Part shown: positions 46,320 to 58,777 of the stretch, piece by piece | Numbering within the stretch: position 1 is the first letter of the stretch | Layout: each line of letters opens with the position of its first letter | Assembly (NCBI GenBank): GCA_026826555.1 | Contig: JAKSZT010054334.1 | Span: 27,971,048 to 28,035,047, forward strand | Length of the DNA: 64,000 bases | Source of the DNA: Tolypeutes matacus | Lineage: Eukaryota; Chordata; Mammalia; Cingulata; Chlamyphoridae | Direction of reading: 5' to 3' | Notes under the pieces: model-generated | Told to the model about the DNA's origin: nothing | The model's input: the letters and a program-made list of their open reading frames with translations, nothing else | Database searches by the model: none | Made by a program: the position numbers and the translations under genes

Positions 46320-46450
46320 AATTAATTGAGTACATGTATTCCAGACACTTTACATGCATTATTATAAATCCTTGCGATAACCCTTCCAAGTATTAACAGC
46401 TCCTTTCTTTGATATAAAGAACCCAAAGCTCAGGGAGATATTCTCTAGTG
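46320..46450 (-). mobile_element. MIR SINE, antisense
   Basis: 'ttccagacactttacatgcattattataaatccttgcgataacccttccaag' followed by 'aagaacccaaagctcagggag'. Confidence 0.65.
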
Positions 46451-46494
46451 TATGTAATAGACTGTAAACTCCATGTAGACTAATGATTTTTGTT

Positions 46495-46650
46495 TAGGTA
46501 GTAGACTGTAAACTCCACATAGACAATTATTGCATAGGATATTCTGTAAACTCCATGATGGCAGAGGCTGTGCTGGTCTTAGTCATCACTATTTCCCCAG
46601 CAACTGAACATAATGGATTCTCAAAAATATTGATTGAATGAATGAATTCA
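46495..46650 (+). mobile_element. L2 3' end
   Basis: 'actgtaaactccatgatggcagaggctgtgctggtcttagtcatcactatttccccagcaactgaacataatggattctcaaaaatattgattgaatgaatga' is a clear L2 terminus. Confidence 0.85.
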
Positions 46651-46729
46651 GTCATGGATGTTTTGATGTGAAGTTATTTGAAACAGACCAAACTCATGAT
46701 TACAATCCAAATTTTATATAACCTCATGC

Positions 46730-47040
46730 TACCTTCAATGACTTCCTGTCAGCTATAAAAAAAAGTCAGCAAAGTTTAGAAACAAAAGCCTTCCATGACC
46801 CTGTACCAGTCTGTGAGTGTTCTGGTATTGTCCTCTACTACCTCCATTACATTATGTAATGTACCATTTGACTTGGGCCAGAACATCAAGTCTGCTGAAC
46901 TTGACATGCTTGTACTTTTCTCTTAAATTAGTTCACCAGTCCCATCTGAAATGTGCTCTCTTGTCCTCATCTACTGACAATATTTCTCAACTGGATGAAG
47001 GACCATTCCCCCAAAGAATAACTGGAAATATGTAGGGCAT
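46730..47040 (+). mobile_element. L2 LINE, ORF2 3' region
   Basis: 'aagccttccatgaccctgtaccagtctgtgag...' followed by 'ctacctccattacattatg...gggccagaacatcaag' has the L2 order upstream of its 3' UTR. The 46817-47035 frame is a translation of it. Confidence 0.6.
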
Positions 47041-47229
47041 TTTTGGTTCGTACATGTAAGTAAGAATACCTATTGGCATTGAATGAGAGTCCAAGGATTC
47101 TAAAGGTCTTGCAATGCATAGGAGTATCCTTCATAATGAAGAATTACCCAAAATGACAAATGTCAATAACTTAAATGCCAATAACAATGACACTAAGAAA
47201 CAATGTGTTTCTCAATTGAGAGTCTATCC

Positions 47230-47458
47230 AGAGTCAGCATGATGAAGTCATGATTATCATTAGTTACCCAATTTTTAATCCCAAGCATGTCACTAACTAG
47301 GTATATTTTGAGTTTTTTGGTCTCTTAGAACTTTAATTTTTCCATCTGCAAAATGGATTTTATCATATTTTCCAGAAATGAGGTGAGAATTAGAGATGAG
47401 ATATACAAAATGCTAACACATAGTTGATTCTTAATAGATAGGAGCTATTCTTATTATT
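47230..47458 (+). mobile_element. MIR SINE
   Basis: 'cagagtcagcatgatgaagtcatg', then 'ggtctcttagaactttaatttttccatctgcaaaatggatttta', then 'atgaggtgagaattagagatgagatatacaaaatgctaacacatag'. Nearly full-length order. Confidence 0.8.
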
Positions 47459-48056
47459 AACATGTCACCTGAAACCAACATTAAGCCCTACCCTCATTGA
47501 AGCCCTCTGAGAGGGTCCTTGCCTTCTTATCAAACACTGTTTTATTTAGGGGGACTTTTAGCTGCAAGAAAAAGAGACATGTTCAAGTTTCCTCAGGGAG
47601 ATATTATTCTCGTGCTTCATATGGGGGACCCTGAGAAATCCAGAACCTCACCCTCCTGATAACAATGGCTGCTACAGTTCCAGATCTCTTATAATGGGGA
47701 AGAGAATGTGTCCTCCTAGTAGATACCAAGGAAAACATAACTTCTGTCTCCCAGAAACCCCTTGCATCTCAAAGGCTTTGGGGGAATTATAGATCCATTC
47801 CTTAACCAACTATAGGGACCAGAGCAGAAAATAAAATAAATTGAAACAAAGTGATTTGCTTAAGCCAATAAGAACCTACTCCTGTAATTGAAAAGGAAAT
47901 CAATCCTGCCACCTCACACTTAAGAATGGAAGAGAAACGGTTTCCCAAAAGATATAAGAATTATTAGTAAGAGTAGGAAAGATAATGTAATTCAAAACAT
48001 GACCGCTAGAGTAATAGGGGCTATGGATATGGATTTTCTCAGAATGTAGAATGGGC
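47459..48056. other. Unassigned, with a possible mammalian repeat at 47535-47895
   Basis: 47535-47895 ('ggggacttttagctgcaagaaa', 'ttccttaaccaactatagggacc', 'gatttgcttaagccaataagaacc') resembles a common mammalian interspersed repeat I cannot name. Confidence 0.4.
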
Positions 48057-48205
48057 AGACAGGCACCTGCAAAGAGTACTTTAATAAGGTAATGGTTTAA
48101 CATGTGCCAAGCCTTGCTTTCACCTCTGAGGCTGTAGCTGTGAACAAAATGACCAGGATTCCCACCATTTGGGAGGAGATAGTAAACTATTCTGACACTT
48201 GGCAA
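48057..48205 (-). mobile_element. L2 3' end, antisense
   Basis: 'acatgtgccaagccttgctttcacctctgaggctgtagctgtgaacaaaatgaccaggattcccacc' is reverse-complement L2. Confidence 0.55.
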
Positions 48206-48334
48206 TAAAGACATCTGTTATGTACTAATTAGGTCTCTTTTTAAAATGTACTTTTCCATGTCTTCCACTCATGTTGCCCAATCAAAAAAGTGATCAGATG
48301 AATCAAGTGAGGTTAGTGGAATTAGCTAGTGGTG

Positions 48335-48505
48335 GTAATTAGCATTCATGAGAAGCTTCTGGAGAGTTATTTTAAACACAGAGTGCTGGGGCCTACCCAG
48401 AGAGTTTCTGGTTCAGTAAGTGTGATGGGACCTGAGAAACTGCATTTCAAACAAGTTCTCAAATGTTGCTGGCTCAGGCACCATCCTTTGAAAACCAATA
48501 GATAA
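48335..48505 (+). mobile_element. MER5A hAT MITE
   Basis: 'acacagagtgctggggcctacccagagagtttctggttcagtaag' followed by 'gggacctgagaaactgcatttcaaacaagttctcaaatg' and 'caccatcctttgaaaaccaat' follow MER5A closely. Confidence 0.85.
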
Positions 48506-48953
48506 TACTAAGGTCTAGATGACTCCAAAACTCAGACACTGTATAACACTATGCTGCCTTCCCAAACTGTGAATCATGGAGCTCCCTCCATACATCAGTA
48601 ATTAATAGCTGTTATGCATTAAAAATGAGTTGAGTTGGAGATGTTTTATTAAAATATGTTATAAACAGATATTGTCTCTGTAGGGCATCTCAAGGTCTTT
48701 AATTCCAGGAATTCCATTCCTGGAATTTCAAATCTTCAAGAGGTAGGTTGTAGGATGCAGTGTTTCCCAAGCTTATCTGATTTTGCAAACCCTTTTTTCA
48801 TTGCAAAGCAAGTCCTGGAACTTGTATTCTATAGAAGCTGCAATGTATAGAAAAATACTCTAAAACACATAGGCTTTGAAGAAAGCAAATGTTTTTCAGG
48901 ACTAGTGAGAAGGGTGCTTCTGAAATAGAAGGCAGAGACTGATATTATCAATA
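48506..48953. other. Unassigned non-coding DNA
   Basis: Nothing recognisable apart from a local near-palindrome AATTCCAGGAATTCCATTCCTGGAATT (48701-48727 region). Confidence 0.4.
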
Positions 48954-48958
48954 ACTAC

Positions 48959-49596
48959 TGTGGCAGTTTGATATTATTTATGAATTCCAAAAAGAGATAT
49001 TGATTATGTTTGTAAACTGGTCTGTTCCTCTGGGTGTGATACCCCTTTGACTGTATTAAATTCAGAGGTTTGACTTTTATTTTATTAAATCAAGATTAGA
49101 GCTTTGATTTGACCATGTCATTAGGGCAACTCAGTTTGAGTCCCTACCCCCTGGATGGGCTATACAAATGGGTGCTCAATCAAGGAGACAGAAGCAGAGC
49201 AGACAAACAGTAGAAGACACAGCAGAGGAGAGAACTTAGTTTTGATGCTGGGGTCCCGGAGAGAGATGAACCATTCACTTGATAGTTTATAGCTGCAGAG
49301 ACCAGAGCCGGAAGCAGCTGAGAAGATCCGGAAGGAAACAAGCCCTCCAGCCTACAGCTGAGATCGGAAGAAACTGGGCACCCGGAGCCTTAAGAGGAAA
49401 AGGAAGGCTGAAGCCTCACAGACATCGCCGCCAACTTGCTTCAACATGTGGCAACAAACATTTGGTCAGGAAGTTACTTTGTTCTGGATTCTTTAGGGCC
49501 TTGTAACTCTAAGGTTCCACCCCAAATAAATACCCTTTATAAAAGCAAACAGATTTCTGGTACTTTGCATTAGCACCCCTTTGGCTGACTATTACA
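48959..49596 (+). mobile_element. ERVL-like solo LTR, copy 3
   Basis: Starts TGTGGCAGTTTGATATTATT and ends CCCCTTTGGCTGACTATTACA; AATAAATACCC lies near 49524. The flanks ACTAC (48954-48958) and ACCAC (49597-49601) are a 5-bp duplication with one change. Same family as the copies at 7235, 9559 and 59982. The Arg/Lys-rich 49279-49506 frame is inside the LTR and is not a gene. Confidence 0.85.
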
Positions 49597-49601
49597 ACCA
49601 C

Positions 49602-51130
49602 CTACTCAATGTGTTAAACTGACATGCTAAGTGAGATGATTGCTAATATACACATATACATAAAACTCAGGAAACTGAATTTTATAAAATAAAACCATTG
49701 GCATTTTAAAAATTTAAACTATAAAGTAGAACATTTTACTATTCTACTACAGCTCTTTCTTTCTTTTAAACAACACAGAGTAGACAATTTTAGATCATTT
49801 CTAGTTTTTATTGTACTTTTCTGCTAATTAAAGAATAGGAAGGATCTGAATTGAATTGGTAGCTTGGTTGTTAGCAAGTATGTAACAATGTCATTATGGA
49901 TGACCTTAGTGTAGGAGTAAATATGACCACTCTTCAGTAACTCAGCTTTTATTGATAAGATAAGTAGGACCTGAATTTAAGGCAGATAGAACCAACTGGT
50001 TTCAGAAAAGCAAACTAAAATTTCCATTAAGCCCAGTTTACTTCGCTGGATAAAACTGGAGATGAAACAGCTAAAACTGATGTCTGATTTTAAAAGTTTG
50101 CAGGAAAAGACTTTTTTAAATTGAAATATTTTAAGGTCCTGATTTTTAAATTTATTTTAAATTATTTTCTATATAAGTTCTTGTACCTTAGATACCGATA
50201 GTTTCCTAAGAAAAGTTATGCCCCCTCATTTTTTATGGGTTTAAAGAACAATTATAAGTCCCATCATTTAGAATTCCTCCCTATTTTTGATCAGCATACA
50301 TATTGAAATATAAAGAAGAGAAAGTTCCTAAGAGTGAGAATGAGAAACCAATCACATTATCTAACAATTATGTCGGCTAAAAATGGTATCATGGGTCTTG
50401 AGGGGAGCTGTGCATTTAGGATCTGGTTTAGAAAGTGAAGAATCCTAGAGAGCAGAGACTCCTAGAAGGAGCTGAAAGAGCATTCTGTAAGCATCCTGCT
50501 AGCATTCTGACTGATTCTCTTCCTTCATCAGAAGTGAATTATCTGGTCCCACAAATACGTCACTATTCTACCAAATTACCAACAAGGCTACATTACAAGC
50601 CATAAAGATTTATATTAACTTCTATGTTGATTTTTACTTTTTTATGATGCTTTGATGACAAATCTCTAGATATAAGAATCATCCCTAAAATTCACTGTCT
50701 TTACCCAGAAGCTCTAACATGTGGAACCATCTATAAATCAAATGAATATGCAAACTACTGGAGATTTGAAAATTCAGCAGTTCGGTGGATTTGATAAACA
50801 TTTTGGACTAGTTTTCAAATATTAAAGCTTCAATAAAATTGAAACAAAGTTAATCCAAAGGGAAATTTAATTCTTCAATGATGATTAAAATGATTTTAGC
50901 TGTGAATCCTTTTCCTCAAGTGGCATTTTATCCACAAATTTATATGCTTTGACACAATAGCTAAGGGAAATTTGCAGGAATTTAACAGAAATTTAAACAT
51001 AATTATTACTTATTTTTAGAGCAAAGTCAGTTTTCAATGTATGTTTTTGAATGATATTTTCCCAGAATGAAGGGAAAAAAGGAAACCAGCTATTCTATTC
51101 AATATTAGAGTCAGAAAAAAATGTGGCTAA
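49602..51130. other. Unassigned AT-rich DNA
   Basis: No gene or repeat family recognised. Confidence 0.45.
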
Positions 51131-51675
51131 TGCATTTTAGTTTGCTGAAGGCTGCCAAGGCAATATACAAGAAATGGGTTAGTTTTTACTACAGGGATTT
51201 ATTAATTTATAAGCTTACAGTTTCTTAGCTGGGAAAAATGTCTATATCAAGGCATTAGGCAAAATTCTTTCCCCAAAGACACAGCTGTTAGTGATCCTTG
51301 ACTCCTGTCACATGGCAGGACACAATGGTGGCGTCTGTTGGTCTTGGCCTTCTCCGCCAGGCTCCATGGCTTTCAGCTTCTGGCTGCTCCTTCCGTGGCT
51401 TTCTCTCTCCTGGGTTTTGTTGATATCAGATTTTTGCTCTTGGGGCTTTCTCTCTTAACTTCTGTGGGTTCCTCTCTGAGCTCTTGAGTCTTTTCTCTCT
51501 GTCTCTCTGAATTCATCCCATTTATCCCTTCCAGGAAGAAGATCAAGACCCACCATACCTTATTGAAATTATCTAATCAAATGGAAGATCCCATCTATAA
51601 TAGGTTTACATCACCGGAATGGATTAGCTTAAGAACATAATTCTCTGGGGTCCACAAAAGACTCAAACTACCACA
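51131..51675 (-). mobile_element. MaLR-like LTR, antisense
   Basis: 'agtttgctgaaggctgccaaggcaatatacaagaaatggg' at one end and 'ctctggggtccacaaaagactcaaactaccaca' at the other are the complement of an LTR that starts TGTGGTAGTTTGAGTC. The interior has TCTCTC-rich blocks. The 5-bp flanks do not match, so the left boundary is uncertain. Confidence 0.7.
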
Positions 51676-51699
51676 ATATAGTTCACATTTGCTGTAAAC

Positions 51700-51830
51700 A
51701 TACATCTACCCACTCTAGATTCAGTTTCCTCATTTGTTAAAAGACGTAATTGACTTAGATGAGTGCCCTTACATCTCTGGAAGTTATAAAGTAATCATCA
51801 TTCTATTTTTTTCTATTAAAACAAAATTTT
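51700..51830 (+). mobile_element. MIR-family relic
   Basis: 'tctagattcagtttcctcatttgttaaaagacg' and 'gtgcccttacatctctggaagttataa' resemble MIR/MIR3. Confidence 0.5.
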
Positions 51831-53059
51831 GATGAGGGAGACCTTCCACCTTGAAAGGGTAGGTCACTTCACAATGTGGAGCATATGGTCTTTACATACA
51901 TATACTCTACATGGTTACATGGGCAACCCATGTAATTTCTTTTTTGCCTAACGCTCTTTAGTATTACTGGGTGTCATTTCTGGAATTTCAACTTTTACAC
52001 CACAGAAGACTGAGTAGGGAGTCCTTCCTACTGTGCATTTAAATAGAAACTCATGGGGCATAGCATCAAAATAAGATCTGTCTGTTGGTACTCATTTGTT
52101 TCCTTCCATCCTGGCTTTCCATGTCTACAACCTATTGAACATATCCTAGGCTCTCTAAAATAAAATAAATTTTTTTTGGGGGGTGATAAAACAGGAGCAA
52201 AAACCTTATTTATACAGTGAAACAATAAATAGGGAATTGTAGTTTTTAAAATATATATAACTTGAGATTTCAGTGAAGCACAGTATAATAAATACCAGAA
52301 TAAATTTTGGACTAAATCCAATGCCAGTTTCACCAGAAAGAACATGGAACTACAGAGATAGGGACTGATTGTTACTGATCCGAATGGCTTCAATGTGACT
52401 ACTTCAGGTGGTGCTGAAGTGATGAGAACATAAACTTGTTAACACTAAATCTTGGCAGAGATGGCAAAAAATAACTCAAGATGTCACATTTCCCACCCCC
52501 AGGGCCTTCAAGGGAGGTGGGAGAATGAGCAGCCCAAAACAAGAAAATATTTCTCTCTGAGTACTTATGTAAGCATGTCTGTATATGTATGCATATGTAA
52601 GTGATGACTCTCAGCAAGGAAACCACAAGGCTGTGCACGCAGTGGTGGAAAACCAAACTCATATTTCCAAAACAAAGACACACTGGGCAGCAGCAGGAGG
52701 CCTGACAGAGAAGCAGCACTGCTTTCTAAATTGGAGACACACGTGTTATTGCTCCCCTCCGCAGAGGGATGGTTCTGGCAAACGATTGTGGTGCAAAATA
52801 TAACCCTTGCAAAAGCCACATAATCAATGGGCTAGCACCTCTTTTCCCCTAGATAAGAGCACCTCTGCAAGGAATGGAAGCACAGAACTAAGAGAGAAAC
52901 TCTTAGAATATTTTAGGTCCTAGAGTCTAGGGACTTTTCAGTTTCTTCTATATTTTCCATCATCAGAATAGAAGGATTTTACAAGACATTTGGATATTGG
53001 GTTTTGAAAATTATCATCACTGCCACGTTCAGCTAGAAATACAATTTCCACTCATATTA
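51831..53059. other. Unassigned non-coding DNA
   Basis: Frames at 52028-52819 lack recognisable motifs and overlap one another on both strands. Confidence 0.4.
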
Positions 53060-53290
53060 TTTTTAATTGCATCTTTGTTTATTCAGAGAATGGGAAAGTT
53101 AAAAGAAATCTTAAAGGAACTATCTAGCAAAAACCACTTCAATTTACACATGAGAAAATTGGCATCAAGAAAGAAACTTAGAAAAAAAAGATTATAAGGC
53201 TAATCAGGGGTAGAGCTAGCACCAGAAAACTTTCTTTCTGATCCTTTCTCTAGGCCAATGCTCTTTTTTTCCTATACCATCCTATTAAGA
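53060..53290 (-). mobile_element. MIR SINE, antisense
   Basis: 'cacatgagaaaattggcatcaagaaagaaac' and 'gggtagagctagcaccagaaaac' with 'aggccaatgctcttt' follow a reverse-complement MIR. Diverged. Confidence 0.6.
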
Positions 53291-54092
53291 CATATTATCA
53301 TAGATACACTTCATTAAAATTTTAAAATTTCTTACTGTCACTGTCTTTAATATGATATACTCTAATGCTAGATCTCTCACAGACAAACTGATATCCCTCC
53401 CCTTTAGAAACTTACAATCTAAGTATATGAAATTGATAATGGTTTATATGATAATCATAAAGGCATACTGATTCCTTTGACATCTACTCACCTCAAGCTT
53501 AAACTTGGCCTGGGCAGAAGGCAGATGGACAAAGAAATCTTGCAGCTTTTGCTATGGACTTTAGATTGATTGCTCAATCAGGAACATGGTTACAACATTG
53601 TCCTCACAAAGGTATATAAAATATTTATCCCATGTTATGTTCCTTCTTAAAGTTACAATAAAAAGAAATCTCTGGCACAATGCATGAGCCCACAGGTGAC
53701 AATGGCTGAGGAAGAAGCCAGTCCCATGTAAAAATGAAGCTGAAACTCAAAGCAGGCATTGCAGGTTTGCATATGAAATCAGAGCAGTGCTATAAAAAAA
53801 TATGTAGCCCAGGGTTATGAGACATCAGTGATTCATTTATCAAAAAAAAAAAAAAAAAAAGAGAGAATAGAAAGAATAGAAAAATATCATTGAGTATTAT
53901 TGGTCTCAAATTTTACCAATAGATTTATGACTTTATTTTAGTTAGGAGGGTAATAACAATGTCACTTATGATGCTATATTTTATATCTGTAAGTATGCCT
54001 GTAGTTAATAGAATTCATCAGGCAGTAGGTTTGGGTACTATTTAAAACATGGGTCAGAGGGGCATTAATTCTATTCAAAATGTCCATCTGTT
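53291..54092. other. Unassigned DNA with an A19 run
   Basis: A homopolymer A19 at 53842-53860 may be a retroposon tail, but I see no element attached. No gene. Confidence 0.4.
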
Positions 54093-54112
54093 GCTACCCA
54101 ACTTGTGCAGAG

Positions 54113-54127
54113 GGTTGCATAGCAACC
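54113..54127. promoter_or_regulatory. Perfect X-box-like palindrome
   Basis: GGTTGC-ATA-GCAACC, a perfect 6+3+6 inverted repeat. It resembles the X-box bound by RFX factors (GTTGCCNNGGCAAC type). Occupancy cannot be judged from sequence. Confidence 0.4.
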
Positions 54128-55439
54128 TGTGGTACTGCATGGATGTGATTGGCCTCCCTGTGTTGCTTTTGTTTGCCCTCTGAGTGAGTTGCCCTTGATG
54201 GAGAAACAGTAGGTGTTCTTTTATTTATATATTTATTTATTTTTTTGGCTGGAGCTTGGCCTGGTGAGTGGGGGCTCATTATAGCCTGCTGAGCTAGATA
54301 GCATTGTAAGGCAATAGCTGACATATGAATGTAATTTATCTTCTTGGCATGAGTCTTAGTCCCAAACTGATTCCCAAATTCCTAGGTCTATGAAAGTATA
54401 GCAATTTTAAAAAATCAGGATCTTTTACTTTTACACCTAGGTAAAGGAAACAGCAGAACAGATAGAGAGAAAGTTCTGGAAGTTTGATTCAATTTTGTGG
54501 TACTTAAAGTTATACTACTCAATGTCAGCATTTTTCTTAACTTGTGGATTTTTCTATTCTCTATACTATGCAATTTGTTAAATTAAGAGTCTTCAGGAAA
54601 TCAGACATTATTAAAAGCCACTTTGCCACATGTCAAATCTGAATACTTATATTATCTTGATTATTACTACATTTTTAGCTGTTCACTAAAATTTGAAATG
54701 AATTTAAGCATCTGTAGTCTTACATAAAATAAGCATTTGCTTGGTTTACTTGATTTCCATTTTCACCTGCAAATTTGGGAGCCAAAGACTACCCATGTGA
54801 CCCCCTAGTTCAGATGGAACCATACAGCTACCATCTGATTCCTAGGTATGACTGTGGGTCTTTGATAAATAATAGCCTTAACAAATCATTGCAATTCAAA
54901 ACCATCAATGAAGTGCTCTTGAGGAAAACAAGATTTTGACAGAACTGAAAAATCCTTATTTCTAGAAACTGTTACACACCTCGAACTGTATAGCAGTATA
55001 TAATTTTGATGCCAGAATATTTTCTGTCAATATGTTTAAATTATCTTAGCTGTTTATATCTTTTTTTTTTTTACATCCAGCTGTTTATATCTTATTCATG
55101 ATATAGTTTGAGCATACTTTGCCTTTATCTTTTATGAATCTTTATATATTTCAATATTATGAAATTCTGACTTTTTTTTAGTTAATAAGCTTTAAACTAA
55201 CTTTTTAATAAAGACCTGGTTATCAAGGGAAACTTTTTGAGGGGAAGTGGGTTAATATGAATAATACTCCTTACTATGTTGCTGAAAGACTGGTTTTTGG
55301 CCACTGCAAAAAATTTTTTAGAGTAACTGTGGGCTTCCAGAAAAATTATGCAAGAAGTACAGAGTTCTATATATATCTTCCCCCAAACATACAGATTTTC
55401 CAAAGGATAAAATGTTAAAATTTTCAACATTTTGCATTA
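54128..55439. other. Unassigned AT-rich DNA
   Basis: An (ATTT)n-type run at 54219-54245 looks like the complement of a SINE tail (AAATAAATA), but the adjoining 60 bp is not a recognisable DAS head. No gene. Confidence 0.4.
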
Positions 55440-57110
55440 GTGTGTTAACTTTGTTACAATTGATGAACCAATATTATTACCATCATACTTTTAATTATAT
55501 CCACAGTTTACATTAGGGTTCATTTGTGCTTTACAGTTCTATGTTTATTTTTTTAATTGTTATTCTCATATCATATATATACAGCACAGAATTTCACATT
55601 TTAACCACCTTTAAGTATACAATTTAAGGTGTTAGTTACATTCACAATGTTGTGCTACCATTGCCACCATACCAAAACTTTTCCATCACACCAAACAGAG
55701 ACTCTGTGCCAAGTAAGCATTAACTCCTCATTCTCCATCCCAACCACTAGCCCTTAGAAACCTGGTTTCTAATTTATGATTCTATAAATCCACATATTCT
55801 AATTATTTCATGTAAGTGAGATCATAAAATATTTGTCCTTTTGTGTCTGGTTAATGTCATTCCCCATGACATCTTCAAGGTTTTTCCATATTGTAGCATC
55901 TATCAGAACTTCATACCTTTTTATGGTTGAATAATATTCCATTTTAAGTGTATAACTTGTTTTGTTTTACCATTCATTCTTTGGTGGAACTTGAGTTGCC
56001 TTCACCTTTTGGCCATTGTGAATAATGCTGCTATGAGCAACAGTATACAAATATCTTTGATTTTCTGCTTTCAATTCTGTGGGGTATATACCTATAGGTG
56101 GGATTGCCAGATCATATGATAATTCCATACTTAATTTCCTAAGGAGCCAACAAATGGTTTTCCACAGAGGCTGCATCATTTTACATTCCCACCAACAATG
56201 AACAAGTGATCCAATTTCTCCACATCCTCTCCAACACTTGTTATTTTCTGTGTTTTTGTTTTGTTTTTGTTTTTTAATTATTAGCCATTCTAGTGGGTGT
56301 GAAATGGTATCTCCTTGTGGTTTTGATTTGCTTAGCCTTAGTGGTTGATGATGTTGAACATCTTTTCTTGTACTTCTTGGCTGTTTGTGCATCTTCTTTG
56401 AAGGAATGTCTATTCAAGTCATTTTGTCCATTTTTAAATTAGGTTGTCTTTTTGTTGTTGAGTTGGAGTTTTTTATATTTTTTTATACTTAACCTTTGTT
56501 AGAGACAAAGTTTTCATTTCCAGTTTGAAAACCCCATTCTGTAGGTTGTCTTTTCACTTTATTGGTTATGTCTTTTGATGCACAAAAGTTTTTAATTTTA
56601 ATGAGGCCCAATTTATCTAGTTTTTCTTTTTTTTTGCTCATGCTTTTGGCTTAAGGGATAAGAATCTATTGACTAATACAAGGTCATTAAGATGTTCCCC
56701 ATGCATTCTTTTAGGACTTTTACAGTTTTAGTTCTTATATTTAGGTCTTTGATCATTTAGATTTAATTTCTGCATATGCTATGCGGTAGGAGGCCACTTT
56801 CATTGAGATGTGGATAAACAGTTTTCTCAGCACCTTTTTTTTGAGAGATACATCTTTCCCCTTTGAGTGGACTTGACACCCTTGTCAAAAATCAACTGGT
56901 CATAGATGTGAAGGTTTATTTTTGAACTCTCAATTCAATTCCATTGGTCTCTATGTCTGTCCTTGTGCCAGTACTACACTGTTTTGATTACTGTTGCTTG
57001 ATAAAAAGTTTTAAAATCAGGAAGTGTGAGTCTTTTTCAATATGATTTTTGTTATTTGGGGCCCCTTATGAATTTGATGATTAGCTTTACCATTTCTGCA
57101 AAGAAGTCTG
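55440..57110 (-). mobile_element. L1 (L1MB/L1MD-like) 3' half, antisense
   Basis: About 1.7 kb of antisense L1. From left to right on the plus strand come the 3' UTR ('gtatacaatttaaggtgttagttacattcac', 'agggtttttccatattgtagcatc'), the ORF2 C-terminus, and earlier ORF2 up to 'ggccccttatgaatttg'. It has no 5' part and no target-site duplication that I can read. Confidence 0.9.
55967..56392 (-). pseudogene. L1 ORF2 C-terminal remnant
   Basis: A 141-codon open stretch contains NNKCWRGCGEIGSLVHCWWE, the cysteine-rich C-terminal region of L1 ORF2p. It is preceded by a degraded 'KRCSTSLIIREMQIKTTMRY'-like segment (KDVQHHQPLRLSKSKPQGD). It continues as LAIPPIGIYPTELKA. ORF2p is the endonuclease/reverse transcriptase of L1. 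Upstream ORF2 (56400-57110) is broken, so this is a relic and not a gene. Confidence 0.9.
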
Positions 57111-57529
57111 CTAGAATTATTTTTCAAACTGGAAAAGTAATCTGTAAACAACTAATTATAGAATATACCTTCCATTTAATGTTTAGTAGGCTTTATTTAA
57201 GTAATATAATAAACTTCATTAATTTGAACTTTTCTAATTTGAAATTTAAAACCATTTTGCTCTGGAAAGGAAAATTTAAGTAATTCATGAAAGAATGCAA
57301 GGAGAATATTGAAGCTAATTAAGAGAGCACATTGTTTTGAAGTACTTTAAAAGTATAGTGCTCTCTAAACATAGCAGGCTCACAATAGTTATTAAACACA
57401 TAATGAACATCAGAAGCCTCAAGTTCTTCCTAATCACTATTTACATGTTACCTACTGTAAAAGAACCCTTATTTTGCAAATTGGTCAGCTTAGTTCAAGC
57501 AAATTATTTGTGCATATACTCTATCCTTT
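57111..57529. other. Unassigned AT-rich DNA
   Basis: Nothing recognisable. Confidence 0.45.
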
Positions 57530-57625
57530 ACTGATAGGAGGTGAGTTCCCCGAAGGTATTCCTTCTCTTGCTCGGTTCTGCATTCCCTAAGGCCATAACA
57601 CAATATTTTATGTCAAATATAGCAC
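57530..57625 (+). mobile_element. L2 3' end relic
   Basis: 'aggaggtgagttccccgaaggtattccttctcttgctcggttctgcattccctaaggcc' resembles the L2 3' UTR. Confidence 0.5.
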
Positions 57626-58324
57626 TTGTCAAATATTTTTAAAAATCACCAACTGCATGGTGATATTTTAGTTGTCTTAAATTCAATTTTTTCCACTAAT
57701 TTGTCCTGATCTTTTTCACAATTAGTCTGAGTTTTACTATACTTCCAAAGAGTAAACTGTGTACTCCTCTATTAACATCACTAATTTAATTTCAGTAAAG
57801 ATAAGGATGCAAATATTTTCCATTTGTAATTGGTAATCTGTGGTACTCAAAACCATTCCTTCACTTCTGGCACTGATGCATACTACTGTACAACTTCAGC
57901 CTTGTTTAAGAGAATGGGCTCCCCTGGAGCTGTGCCATGTAGCAGCCTCTTATATGCTTTTCTGGCTCAGGACAGAGAAAATTCATAAGATTCCCATTCT
58001 GCTTCACACAGATTTATAAATCAGTATTAATTTTTAAAGGATTGCAAAGATGGAACATTCTTCTTAGTCTAGGGAAGAATGAAGACATCTAATTTTTAGT
58101 TTATTCTTGCAATTTTGTTAGAACAGAAATCGAACTATTTTTATAGTATTAGGATGTCTATGTTACACTTATACTTCTCAATGAATCAAATTTTGAAATA
58201 TATATATATATTTTTTTAGGTTAATAACCGTCTTTGAAATTGTTCACTGAACAATTAGTAGTTTTGTCCATACACATTCATATTTAATGACTGCTGTAAA
58301 TAAATGTGCAATTTTTCCAGTTTC
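57626..58324. other. Unassigned AT-rich DNA
   Basis: Contains a short (AT)n-T7 run at 58198-58217. No gene. Confidence 0.4.
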
Positions 58325-58500
58325 AATCTGAATGCTTAACTTGTAGTGACAAGATGTGGGTTCTAGCATCAGATTTTCTAATTAGCTGTATGGCCCTCGA
58401 CAAGTCATTTTAGATCCCTACCTTCAACCAGATCAAACAGGGTTAATAACACCTTTATTTTTTATCCTACCTTATATGTAAGCGGAGATAAGATTTATGT
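58325..58500 (+). mobile_element. MIR SINE
   Basis: 'gtagtgacaagatgtgggttctagcatcagattttctaattagctgtatggccctcgacaagtcattttagatccc' follows MIR. Confidence 0.75.
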
Positions 58501-58777
58501 GAAAATATTTTGCTAAGGTCACTCAACAAATGTTAAACTAAAATATGTAAGGTTTTATCATATTAACTATTTTCTAGTATTTGACTGATATTTTTATAAT
58601 TTTCCAAAATAAAGATTGTGTACTTATAGAACTATAAAATTCAATATCTATACAAGGTGAATTAAGACAGTAAAACTAGCTGTAATAGTACATCCATTCA
58701 TTTATGTTCTCATTTAACTACATTAAGAAATATAAAAATAAGTGAAAACTCATGAAAATATTCTTATTTATTTTAGC

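Noticed and set aside
49279..49506. 75-codon Arg/Lys-rich frame
   Set aside because: Inside the third solo LTR; no independent support.
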